Part shown: piece by piece, positions 50,481 to 57,635 of the stretch
Numbering within the stretch: the first letter of the stretch is position 1
Layout of the letters: each line of letters begins with the position of its first letter
Program-made: the position numbers and the translations under genes
Source: Bacteroidaceae bacterium
GTDB taxonomy: Bacteria > Bacteroidota > Bacteroidia > Bacteroidales > Bacteroidaceae
Assembly: GCA_017540585.1 (NCBI GenBank)
Contig: JAFYAT010000091.1
Coordinates: 1-64,000 of the forward strand
Direction of reading: 5' to 3'
Length of the DNA stretch: 64,000 bases
Notes under the pieces: model-generated
The model's database searches: none
What the model saw: only the letters and a program-made list of their open reading frames with translations
What the model was told of the DNA's origin: nothing

Positions 50481-53357
50481 ATGAAGATTAATATAACGGA
50501 AAAAATATTTGCAGCAATTCTGTTTCTTCTGTGCAACAATATCATGGCACAGAAACTTCTCGTAAGGGAACTGCCCACATACTCGCAGTTGCCCGTTACC
50601 AATCTGCACCATATTGTACAGGATGAAGAAGGATACATGTGGTATGGCACAGATGCAGGTCTGTGCCGCGATAACGGGTATCAGATAGATGTGTTCCGCA
50701 ACGACCTAAAGAATCCTAACTACTGGAAGTCAAACAGGATTATGGATATTGCTGCTGGCAAGAACGGTTTTATCTGGGCAGTAACCACATCTGGCTTATA
50801 CTATCTTGACAAGTCCGATTACACCATGCATGAGGTTGTTAACAAAGACATCCCGACCAACAAGTTACATTATGTCAATTGTGTTTCTGATGGCTCTGTA
50901 TGGGTAACTGGTGGAAAGAAGATTATCCATGTCTCTCCTATGGGAGAAGTGATAAGGACATACGATGCAAAGAATCCTGGTGATGGAAATAAGTTTCTCA
51001 ACAAAGTTTACGAAGATGCTGACCATAACATCTGGCTCTACGAATGTCGTGGAGTCCTATGTCGCCTTGACAAGACGAAGGACGACTTCGTACAATGTAC
51101 ATGGATAGACGATTGTGAACCTCACGGAGGATTTGTACATGACACTAAGAACAACTGCTTCTGGATTGCTACATGGGGTAAGGGTATTGTCAAATACACT
51201 CCTGCTGGTAAGGATGGGACACAGGGAACAGTTGAGTTACAGCCATGTACTATTGAGGGCCACTCACTCAACGCAAACAAGGCTAAGATTGTGTCCATGA
51301 CATCATCGGAGGACAACCGTCTCATCGTATGTTGCGCCATGGACGGCATATATATTTATAAGGTCGGTGACGACGGCAAGCTTCATATATTCAACATAGA
51401 CAGATTATTGCCTCCTGGCAAGAAGGTACATGCACCTATGTACCGTGACACAAAGGGTAATATATGGGTGGCTTCCTATTCGCCTCACACCTTTATTCTG
51501 TCATACGACGATTCTGGTATAGAGCGTTACGACATACCTGAGGTATTCCGCAAGAACAACATACAGACCATTGTTGAGAACATCGCCTTTGAGGGTGACT
51601 ACGCATGGATATGGCACTTGCGTCTCAGCCTTATGCTTCACAATCGCACTGATGATGCTGTAAACATCATGCTCAGCAACCAGCATGAGTCATATGGTTC
51701 CAATGTAATGGCTCCACGTACCAGCGGCAATGGTGTTTGGTCAACCAACGGTCGCCGTATTTGCCTACTACAGCACAATGGCGCGACTATCAACTGTACA
51801 GAACTAACGGAACTTGACAAGGTTATCCATTCTCTCCACGAGGACAATCATGGTATGCTTTGGGCAGGTACTGACTCATCCATCTGGTGCTACGACGTAT
51901 TCAAAAACACAGCAAAAAAAATATTTGAGAGTACAGGTGTCGTAAGGCGTCTGAGATACAACGACGTTACGCATAAACTCTATTTCCTTTCTGACAAGCT
52001 CGGACTTGCAGAGGGCAATATAAGCAACGGCAAAATACGTATCATATCCGAGGGTATAAACGAACAGATAGAGTCTTTCGACATATCACCTGTGGGAGAT
52101 GTGTGTGCCACAACCGAGATTGGTAGCGTATATCTGTACAACGTAAAGCAGAACAAGATTGGACTTACGCCTAATGCCACACTTGAGTCAAGCGACGAAA
52201 TTACTGATGTTGCATTCGACACCAACAATCACCTTTGGTTGTTGACAAGGCAGTATGTCAAAGAGTTCAATCCTGTTACCAAGACTTCACGCTACCTCTA
52301 CGCTTCTGATAGTAACATAGACCTTGACTACCTCACACTCGTACAGAGGGTTGGCAACAAGATGTGCATAGCAGGTGCGGGCGGTTACTGTCTTGTACCA
52401 TCATCATCAGTCATCGACAGCAAGGTGGCAGATGTTGTTCCTGTCGTTACATCGTATGTGGAGGATGGCGAAAAGCGTCTCATTCCATCATCCGTACGCA
52501 ATATAGAAATTGAGCCAAACGTCACAAACGTGTCCGTCAACTTCAGCACGTTTGACCACCTTCAGGCTGACCGCATACGCTTTGCATACTGTCTCCATAC
52601 AAATGGCTCTGAGTCATCAAACTGGGTAGTACTTCCACGCGGACACAACACAGCTTATTTCGTTGATATGAAGTGTGGCGAATATGTACTTGAGGTCAAA
52701 GCAACAGATGCATATGGCAACTGGAGCAACCCTGTCAAGTGCATTACCATTGACCGTCTTCCTGCATGGTACGAGACACTCATTTTCCGAATTCTATGTC
52801 TCTTCCTCATCATGCTTATGGTCTATCTTGCAGCAGTTGTATATTACCGCAACAAGATGAAGAATCTCGAGATACAGAAACTCATCAATCTTGCCAAGGA
52901 AGTACGTGAAACTCAGTCTCTCCGCATAGAACAGGAAGCCGAAGGCGAGACTGGCAACGAGGAATCAGGTGAAGACCCTGACGGTGAAAAACCAGAAGAA
53001 GTCGAACCAGAGGAACGTGTTCTCACTAAGGCTGACCAGAAGTTCATTGCCGATGCCAAAGCCATGGTCGAGAAGAATATGAGCGACTCCACATACACCA
53101 CAGAGCGATTTGCCAGCGACATGTGTATGAGCCGCATGAACCTCTATCGCAAGATACAGAAGATAACAGGTCAGAAGCCATCTGAGTTCATCCGTATGAT
53201 ACGTCTCCATGCAGCAGCAAAGATGCTTCGTGAGAGCGATGCTTCCGTATCAGCCGTAGCCGAAAAGGTTGGCTTCGCTTCCCCATCCTACTTCACCAAG
53301 TGTTTCAAGGAGGCATTCGGTATGCAACCTCTTCAGTATCATAGTTACAAGAAGTAA
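50481..53357 (+). CDS. SusR-like one-component transmembrane regulator (propeller sensor, AraC-type DNA-binding domain)
   Basis: The ATG at 50481 (MKINITEKIFAAILF) gives a signal-anchor and 958 residues. A two-component-type beta-propeller sensor follows, with recurrent phrases such as IVQDEEGYMWYGTDAGLCR and NGFIWAVTTSGLYYLD, then a Y_Y_Y-like domain. A membrane helix lies at about 767-789 (IFRILCLFLIMLMVYLAAVV). A short acidic linker (about residues 815-850) leads directly to an AraC/HTH_18 DNA-binding domain (about 862-955, MCMSRMNLYRKIQKITGQKP). No histidine kinase or receiver domain is present, so it differs from hybrid two-component systems. The ligand is probably a sugar. No target PUL is next to it. 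Confidence 0.82.
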   Translation: MKINITEKIFAAILFLLCNNIMAQKLLVRELPTYSQLPVTNLHHIVQDEEGYMWYGTDAGLCRDNGYQIDVFRNDLKNPNYWKSNRIMDIAAGKNGFIWAVTTSGLYYLDKSDYTMHEVVNKDIPTNKLHYVNCVSDGSVWVTGGKKIIHVSPMGEVIRTYDAKNPGDGNKFLNKVYEDADHNIWLYECRGVLCRLDKTKDDFVQCTWIDDCEPHGGFVHDTKNNCFWIATWGKGIVKYTPAGKDGTQGTVELQPCTIEGHSLNANKAKIVSMTSSEDNRLIVCCAMDGIYIYKVGDDGKLHIFNIDRLLPPGKKVHAPMYRDTKGNIWVASYSPHTFILSYDDSGIERYDIPEVFRKNNIQTIVENIAFEGDYAWIWHLRLSLMLHNRTDDAVNIMLSNQHESYGSNVMAPRTSGNGVWSTNGRRICLLQHNGATINCTELTELDKVIHSLHEDNHGMLWAGTDSSIWCYDVFKNTAKKIFESTGVVRRLRYNDVTHKLYFLSDKLGLAEGNISNGKIRIISEGINEQIESFDISPVGDVCATTEIGSVYLYNVKQNKIGLTPNATLESSDEITDVAFDTNNHLWLLTRQYVKEFNPVTKTSRYLYASDSNIDLDYLTLVQRVGNKMCIAGAGGYCLVPSSSVIDSKVADVVPVVTSYVEDGEKRLIPSSVRNIEIEPNVTNVSVNFSTFDHLQADRIRFAYCLHTNGSESSNWVVLPRGHNTAYFVDMKCGEYVLEVKATDAYGNWSNPVKCITIDRLPAWYETLIFRILCLFLIMLMVYLAAVVYYRNKMKNLEIQKLINLAKEVRETQSLRIEQEAEGETGNEESGEDPDGEKPEEVEPEERVLTKADQKFIADAKAMVEKNMSDSTYTTERFASDMCMSRMNLYRKIQKITGQKPSEFIRMIRLHAAAKMLRESDASVSAVAEKVGFASPSYFTKCFKEAFGMQPLQYHSYKK

Positions 53358-53405
53358 TTGTATAGCAAAAACTATGCATAAAACAACATACAAAAATACT
53401 CAAAC

Positions 53406-53447
53406 AAACAGCGTTGACTTGATTCTGTGTTCAAGTCAACGCTGTTT
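53406..53447. terminator. 17-bp terminator between convergent genes
   Basis: AAACAGCGTTGACTTGA pairs perfectly with TCAAGTCAACGCTGTTT around an 8-nt loop. The 16-base core ACAGCGTTGACTTGAT also occurs at 22742-22760 in a different intergenic site. Confidence 0.85.
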
Positions 53448-53466
53448 ATGATTTGTACATTGATTA

Positions 53467-54723
53467 CTATTGCAGACGGAAAGTAATTGGAAGATTGTAT
53501 TTAACTTTGACAGGTTCACCGTTAATAGTGCCCGGAGTCCACTTTGGCATTGCATTGACAACTCTCATTGCTTCTGCATCAAGTGCATTGCGTCCTGATT
53601 CCTCAACAAGTATTCGCTCTACTATTTTTGGGTCATCAGTTACTTCAAGTGTTATCTCATTGCGATGCGTCTTTCTTATAGAAGAAGAAACCACGTGTGT
53701 CTTGCTAATAGAACCATCTTCCTCAATAACGAAACCTACAAGAATTCGTGACTGTATGCCGTTTTCTTGTGCCAGACGTGGATAACGTAGATTGTGTTGC
53801 AACCATTTTATCAATCCTGGGTCGCCGCCTTGGAATTGTGGATTCTTTTCGCAAGTGCCGTAATAGAAATAGTATTTTACACTATCCTTGTTGATATTCT
53901 TTGCTTCCTTGACAGCATTTGCGATATTAACTGAATCTGTCATATAAGCATCGACTTTCTTTGCCACTTTGTTGAAGATGGAATTCTCCTTCTTTTGCAA
54001 TTCCTTCAAGAGTTTAGTGTATGACTTTGTATTCTCCCAGATATAAGCCAAATCCTTATAGACGTATTCATCAGGAATGTATTTGTATAGTTTGTTCGTG
54101 AGGAATTTCTTTGCATTGACTGTCATGTAGTCACAGAACAGTTGCTTTGAGTTTGTTCCCAACATTGGCATTGTATTTACCTTGTCATAAAGCTTATCGA
54201 CAGAAGGCAACTTGCAGATAATAAACTCCACCTGTTCCTTGTAGCTATCAGGCACATCGCATTCTATGCGTTTCAAGACAACAGGTTTCTTTGCAGAGGT
54301 CAATGAATAGACAACACTCAGAAACTCGTTAAAGTCTGGTACGACAGATTCAACATATTCTCTGTAGTAGTCAGTAGAACAATAAAGGCTGTCCACGTTA
54401 TCAACCACCTTCTGGAGTTCCTCAGCCGTAATGTTTTCCTCAAATACAGGAAGGACCTCGTCCATAATGTCGTCCACGAACTTATTGTTCATGTACGAAG
54501 CCACAATAACCTGGTTGGTGCACGAGTCCAGCAATTCGGGAATGAATTTACCGCCATCGGAATTTCTCAGTTTCTTTGCCACCATTTTATTGAAGCAATC
54601 CTGTTTCATGCACTTTTGGTAATATTGAGCTACTACCTCTTTTAATGTGCTTGTCTGTGCATTACATACGGCAGACATACCGACGAATGTCAATGCCCAA
54701 ATACATAAAGTTCTTAAATTCAT
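53467..54723 (-). CDS. Secreted protein with C-terminal TonB domain
   Basis: The start is the ATG at 54723 (MNLRTLCIWALTF), which begins a signal peptide (ending CNAQ); a TTG three codons upstream is less likely. The long N-terminal part (about residues 22-285) is helical and unassigned. The C-terminal domain (about 320-418) has the TonB phrase GGDPGLIKWLQHNLRYPRLA, ILVGFVIEEDGSI and KWTPGTINGEPVKVKYNLPI. It lacks the usual TonB N-terminal membrane anchor, since a cleaved signal is predicted. It may therefore be a soluble or periplasmic TonB-like partner. Function unknown. Confidence 0.7.
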   Translation of the reverse strand: MNLRTLCIWALTFVGMSAVCNAQTSTLKEVVAQYYQKCMKQDCFNKMVAKKLRNSDGGKFIPELLDSCTNQVIVASYMNNKFVDDIMDEVLPVFEENITAEELQKVVDNVDSLYCSTDYYREYVESVVPDFNEFLSVVYSLTSAKKPVVLKRIECDVPDSYKEQVEFIICKLPSVDKLYDKVNTMPMLGTNSKQLFCDYMTVNAKKFLTNKLYKYIPDEYVYKDLAYIWENTKSYTKLLKELQKKENSIFNKVAKKVDAYMTDSVNIANAVKEAKNINKDSVKYYFYYGTCEKNPQFQGGDPGLIKWLQHNLRYPRLAQENGIQSRILVGFVIEEDGSISKTHVVSSSIRKTHRNEITLEVTDDPKIVERILVEESGRNALDAEAMRVVNAMPKWTPGTINGEPVKVKYNLPITFRLQ

Positions 54724-54770
54724 TGCTATCAATAGTTAATTAAGTATGAATATTTTTTTGATTTTCGCTG

Positions 54771-54778
54771 CAAAGATA
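54771..54778 (-). promoter_or_regulatory. -7 box of the TonB-domain gene
   Basis: Minus-strand TATCTTTG, 48 bp before the chosen start. The -33 region is not clear. Confidence 0.5.
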
Positions 54779-54890
54779 GCACTATTGCGTGACATAAGAT
54801 GTACATATAGCAATAAAAAAAGATGAATCCGCTTTTATTCAAGCAAGCATAAGGCGTGGATTCTTTCATTTACGCCCATAACTTTATGGC

Positions 54891-55030
54891 TTTATCACGA
54901 TAAATTAACTTGTTGATGCCGATGAATAATTAAAATCAGTATGCGATTTATTAAAATCGCACAGTGATTTTGCAAAATCACTCAATGATTTTAATAAATC
55001 AATGAGTGATTTATAAAATTTATCGTGATG
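54891..55030. repeat. 21-bp-period array of GATTTT hairpins with outer inverted arms
   Basis: Four units with GATTT start 21 bp apart (about 54944-55010). Three hairpins are evident, for example GCGATTTATTAAAATCGC and TCACTCAATGATTT with AAATCAATGAGTGA. Outer arms TTATCACGATAAATT and AATTTATCGTGAT enclose the set. It lies in the gap between the TonB-domain and cyclophilin genes. Confidence 0.85.
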
Positions 55031-55129
55031 AAACAGAAAATCAACCGTGGTAAACGAAAGAATTTACGGGCAACAACCGATTTTGTTATGCGCATTAACT
55101 GATTCGCCAATCACGATTATCACACTTGT

Positions 55130-55267
55130 GTGCGGACGAAGAAAAAACAGGTAAAAACAAAGAAAAACAGATAAAAAAACGTTCTTTTCGGATTGTTTCC
55201 TGTGGATAAAAGATAATGTTTTATTATGTTTTTACCTGTTTTTATTTGTTTTTTTTTCGTCCGCACG
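55130..55267. repeat. Long A-rich inverted repeat
   Basis: The left arm starts GTGCGGACGAAGAAAAAA and the right arm ends TTTTTTCGTCCGCACG. About 48 bases of each arm can pair with few mismatches. AACAGGTAAAAAC-type subunits repeat within the arms. Confidence 0.75.
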
Positions 55268-55285
55268 TTTCGTGCGACTATGGTA

Positions 55286-55318
55286 CGAAAAAAGTGGTTA
55301 GCATGACGCTAACCACTT
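55286..55318 (-). terminator. Terminator of the cyclophilin gene
   Basis: AAGTGGTTAGC pairs perfectly with GCTAACCACTT around a 5-nt loop. On the minus strand a TTTTTT tract follows it. It lies 65 bp past the cyclophilin stop. Confidence 0.85.
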
Positions 55319-55382
55319 GTAAAGTTGTAACTTATGTTTACTATGAGATGTCAAAACAACTGTTTGGGTTGTCTAATGGACA

Positions 55383-56123
55383 TTAGTCGATGACAGTCAT
55401 AGTCATGATGATGTCCTCCTTTGGACGGTCACCAGGAAGAGTGGCTGCGTTCTGAATCTTCTCAACGATGTCGAGTCCTTCAGTTACTTCGCCAAACACG
55501 GTGTACTGACCATCGAGATGAGGCACTCCACCAACTGTTGTGTATGCTTCCTTCTGTGCTTCTGTGAGACCTACCACACCCTGTTCCTTGGCAATGGCCT
55601 TTGTCTGTGCAATGAGGTCGTTCTGAAGTTCCATGAGTCCTGCTTGGTCACGGTTCTTGCGAAGCTGCATAATCTCTGCACGATGCTCCATGGCAAGCTT
55701 GTTGAGTATCTGTTGCTGTGCCTGTACCTCAAGCTGCTTGGACAACTGTCCGAGCTGTCCTTGATTGTAAACCTTGCCCCATGAGATGTAGAACTGGCTA
55801 CCGCTACTGCGACGCTCTGGGTTCACCTCGTCGCCCTGACGTGCTGCTGCGAGTGTGCCACGCTTGTGGAAGATGCCTGGGATAATCTCTGCTGGGATGG
55901 TATAGTCAGGACCGCCAGTGCCATAGTGTGCTCCCGGCTGTGGGTCACGACTGTTTGGGTCGCCTCCCTGAATCATGAAGTCCTTGATTACACGGTGGAA
56001 GATTGTTCCATTATAATATCCTTCCTTTGCAAGTTTGAGGAAGTTGTCACGATGGAGCGGAGTCTCATCGTAGAGTTTCACGGTGATATCACCGAGTGAT
56101 GTTGTGATTTTAACTTGTGACAT
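55383..56123 (-). CDS. Cyclophilin-type peptidyl-prolyl cis-trans isomerase
   Basis: The start at 56123 (MSQVKITTSLGDITVKLYDE) fits the family; the frame extends 26 codons upstream without family features. Signatures include FHRVIKDFMIQGGDPNSRDP and SQFYISWGKVYN, with the FHRVIxxFMIQGGD active-site motif complete. A helical insertion (about residues 120-200), rich in Gln, Glu and Arg, separates the core from the C-terminal VFGEVTEGLDIVEKIQNA. No signal peptide, so it is cytoplasmic. At 246 residues it is longer than the minimal 165 because of the insertion. Confidence 0.92.
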   Translation of the reverse strand: MSQVKITTSLGDITVKLYDETPLHRDNFLKLAKEGYYNGTIFHRVIKDFMIQGGDPNSRDPQPGAHYGTGGPDYTIPAEIIPGIFHKRGTLAAARQGDEVNPERRSSGSQFYISWGKVYNQGQLGQLSKQLEVQAQQQILNKLAMEHRAEIMQLRKNRDQAGLMELQNDLIAQTKAIAKEQGVVGLTEAQKEAYTTVGGVPHLDGQYTVFGEVTEGLDIVEKIQNAATLPGDRPKEDIIMTMTVID

Positions 56124-56142
56124 ATCTTTGTTTTTTGTTATT

Positions 56143-56182
56143 GTAGTAAATAGGAGTAAAAAGAAGTTAAAAGGAGTAAAAA
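56143..56182. repeat. 10-bp-period GGAGTAAAAAG array upstream of the cyclophilin gene
   Basis: Units AGTAAATAGG, AGTAAAAAGA, AGTTAAAAGG and AGTAAAAAGA follow at about 10-bp steps. The same unit type forms the arms of the repeat at 57538-57619. Confidence 0.6.
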
Positions 56183-56316
56183 GACGAATGACTGTCCGCA
56201 CCTATGAGAAAACGAAAATTTAGAACTTTTCTCACCGTAGGTAAAATTATAGAAAATTATTCGACCTGTACGGTTTGAACAATATTGCTGTTTTTTGCCG
56301 CCAAGCGGCCAGTTAG

Positions 56317-56370
56317 AAAAACAAAAGAAAACACAGGAAAACAAAAGAAAACATGTTTTTTTTGTTTTTG
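56317..56370. repeat. 21-bp-period A-rich repeat with inverted third copy
   Basis: AAAACAAAAGAAAACA occurs twice 21 bp apart; a T-rich inverted relative follows. The rest of the gap (56183-56316 and 56371-56546) holds nothing I can name. Confidence 0.55.
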
Positions 56371-56546
56371 TTTTGTTTACTTCCCGTTGGTCAGTGAGAG
56401 AGTTCTTGACTGTTTTTCTAATATGCACCTTAGTGCAAAACTGCAACCGTACTGGTCGAAATTATTTACTTCTTCTTTATCAATTTATCCTCTGCACATT
56501 AAAAAGCATTCTATTTTCATCTTCTTTGTTCTTATGTTATTGCATT

Positions 56547-56574
56547 AGTCACCTCCCCATAGAGAGAGGGTCTT
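56547..56574. repeat. GC-rich palindromic element, degenerate copy 7 (at DMT transporter stop)
   Basis: On the minus strand the DMT stop codon TAA is followed by GACCCTCTCTCTATGGGGAGG, close to the edge of copy 3. The rest is degraded. Confidence 0.55.
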
Positions 56575-57523
56575 ACACAAAGAACATAGTTACTCCAATG
56601 ACGCTGATGATTGCTCCGATGATTTCCTTTAGTGTTATCTTCTGGTGGAAGAGGAAGTATGCTGGAGCGAGAATGAGTATAGGAGATATTGCCATTATCG
56701 TTTGTGCAATACCCGGATTTGTGTAGAGCGTTGCCATGAGTGAGAGGCTTACTCCGATGAATGGGCCGAACATTGTGAGTCCTGCCATTGCAGCCATTGC
56801 CTTGCCGTCATGTGTGGCACGAATGACTGTGCGTGTCTTGCGTGTGAACAGCATTACGAGGGTGAATCCAATGAGTCCTGTTACAGCACGCATGAAAGTA
56901 CTTGCAAATGGCATGATGTTGAGCACGTCTTCGGCTGTTGACGGTATGCACTGCTCGTAGTAAGTCATTCCGAGTTTACTGAGTACGAGTCCCAAGCCCT
57001 GTCCTATACCTGCGCCGATACCGAATATGATTCCCTTGGCTGGCAAAGAGGTGTGGAGACGACGGAAACGTGAGTGTGACTTAGCCTCGTCCTTGTTTTC
57101 CTTTGACAGGATACTGATGCCGATGCCCGACATGGTGATAATCATTCCGAGGATAGCTATTCCAGACATCGTCTCACCGAATATAAGCCAGCTTGCTATG
57201 GCTGCAGTAGGTGGCGCAAGCGTCATGAACAACTGACCAAAACGACTGCCTATCAATATATAGGCATTAAACAAACAGTAGTCGCCGAAGACATAACCGA
57301 CAAAGCCACTGAGGCTAAGCCAGAACCATGTATTTGTGTCTGCGTACATAGGTATTGGACTTCCTGTGAAGAACAGCAATGTGAGTGCAAGCAACGATAG
57401 CGATGCCACCATTCGTATTACATTCACAGATAATTGTCCAATTCTCTTGCTTGCCGCTTCTGCGCATAGTGCGCTTAGTGTCCACGAAACGGCAACGATT
57501 AGTGATAGTATTTCGCCTTGCAT
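56573..57523 (-). CDS. EamA/DMT-superfamily transporter
   Basis: A ten-helix inner-membrane exporter-type carrier. The 316 residues show two EamA repeats (about 1-140 and 165-316), with WTLSALCAEAASKRIG early, SGFVGYVFGDYCLFNAY, and the second-half phrase GAGIGQGLGLVLSKLGM. Substrates of DMT proteins vary (metabolites, amino acids) and cannot be read here. It is convergent with no gene: the stop is at a GC-rich element edge. A repeat with 10-bp units lies between its start and the GH106 gene. Confidence 0.85.
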   Translation of the reverse strand: MQGEILSLIVAVSWTLSALCAEAASKRIGQLSVNVIRMVASLSLLALTLLFFTGSPIPMYADTNTWFWLSLSGFVGYVFGDYCLFNAYILIGSRFGQLFMTLAPPTAAIASWLIFGETMSGIAILGMIITMSGIGISILSKENKDEAKSHSRFRRLHTSLPAKGIIFGIGAGIGQGLGLVLSKLGMTYYEQCIPSTAEDVLNIMPFASTFMRAVTGLIGFTLVMLFTRKTRTVIRATHDGKAMAAMAGLTMFGPFIGVSLSLMATLYTNPGIAQTIMAISPILILAPAYFLFHQKITLKEIIGAIISVIGVTMFFV

Positions 57524-57537
57524 ATTTTTTTGAGCTT

Positions 57538-57619
57538 GGAGTAAAAAGTAGTTAAATGGAGTTAATATATTTGCGATTAGAGTATCGTCCTTTTACTCCT
57601 CTTTACTACTTTTTACTCC
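57538..57619. repeat. Inverted repeat with GGAGTAAAAAGTAG arms
   Basis: The arms at 57538-57564 and 57591-57619 are complementary with a few mismatches. The right arm is preceded by GTATCGTCC, the same bases that precede the right arm of the 14888-15017 repeat. Confidence 0.75.
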
Positions 57620-57635
57620 TCTTTACTTCTGGAGT

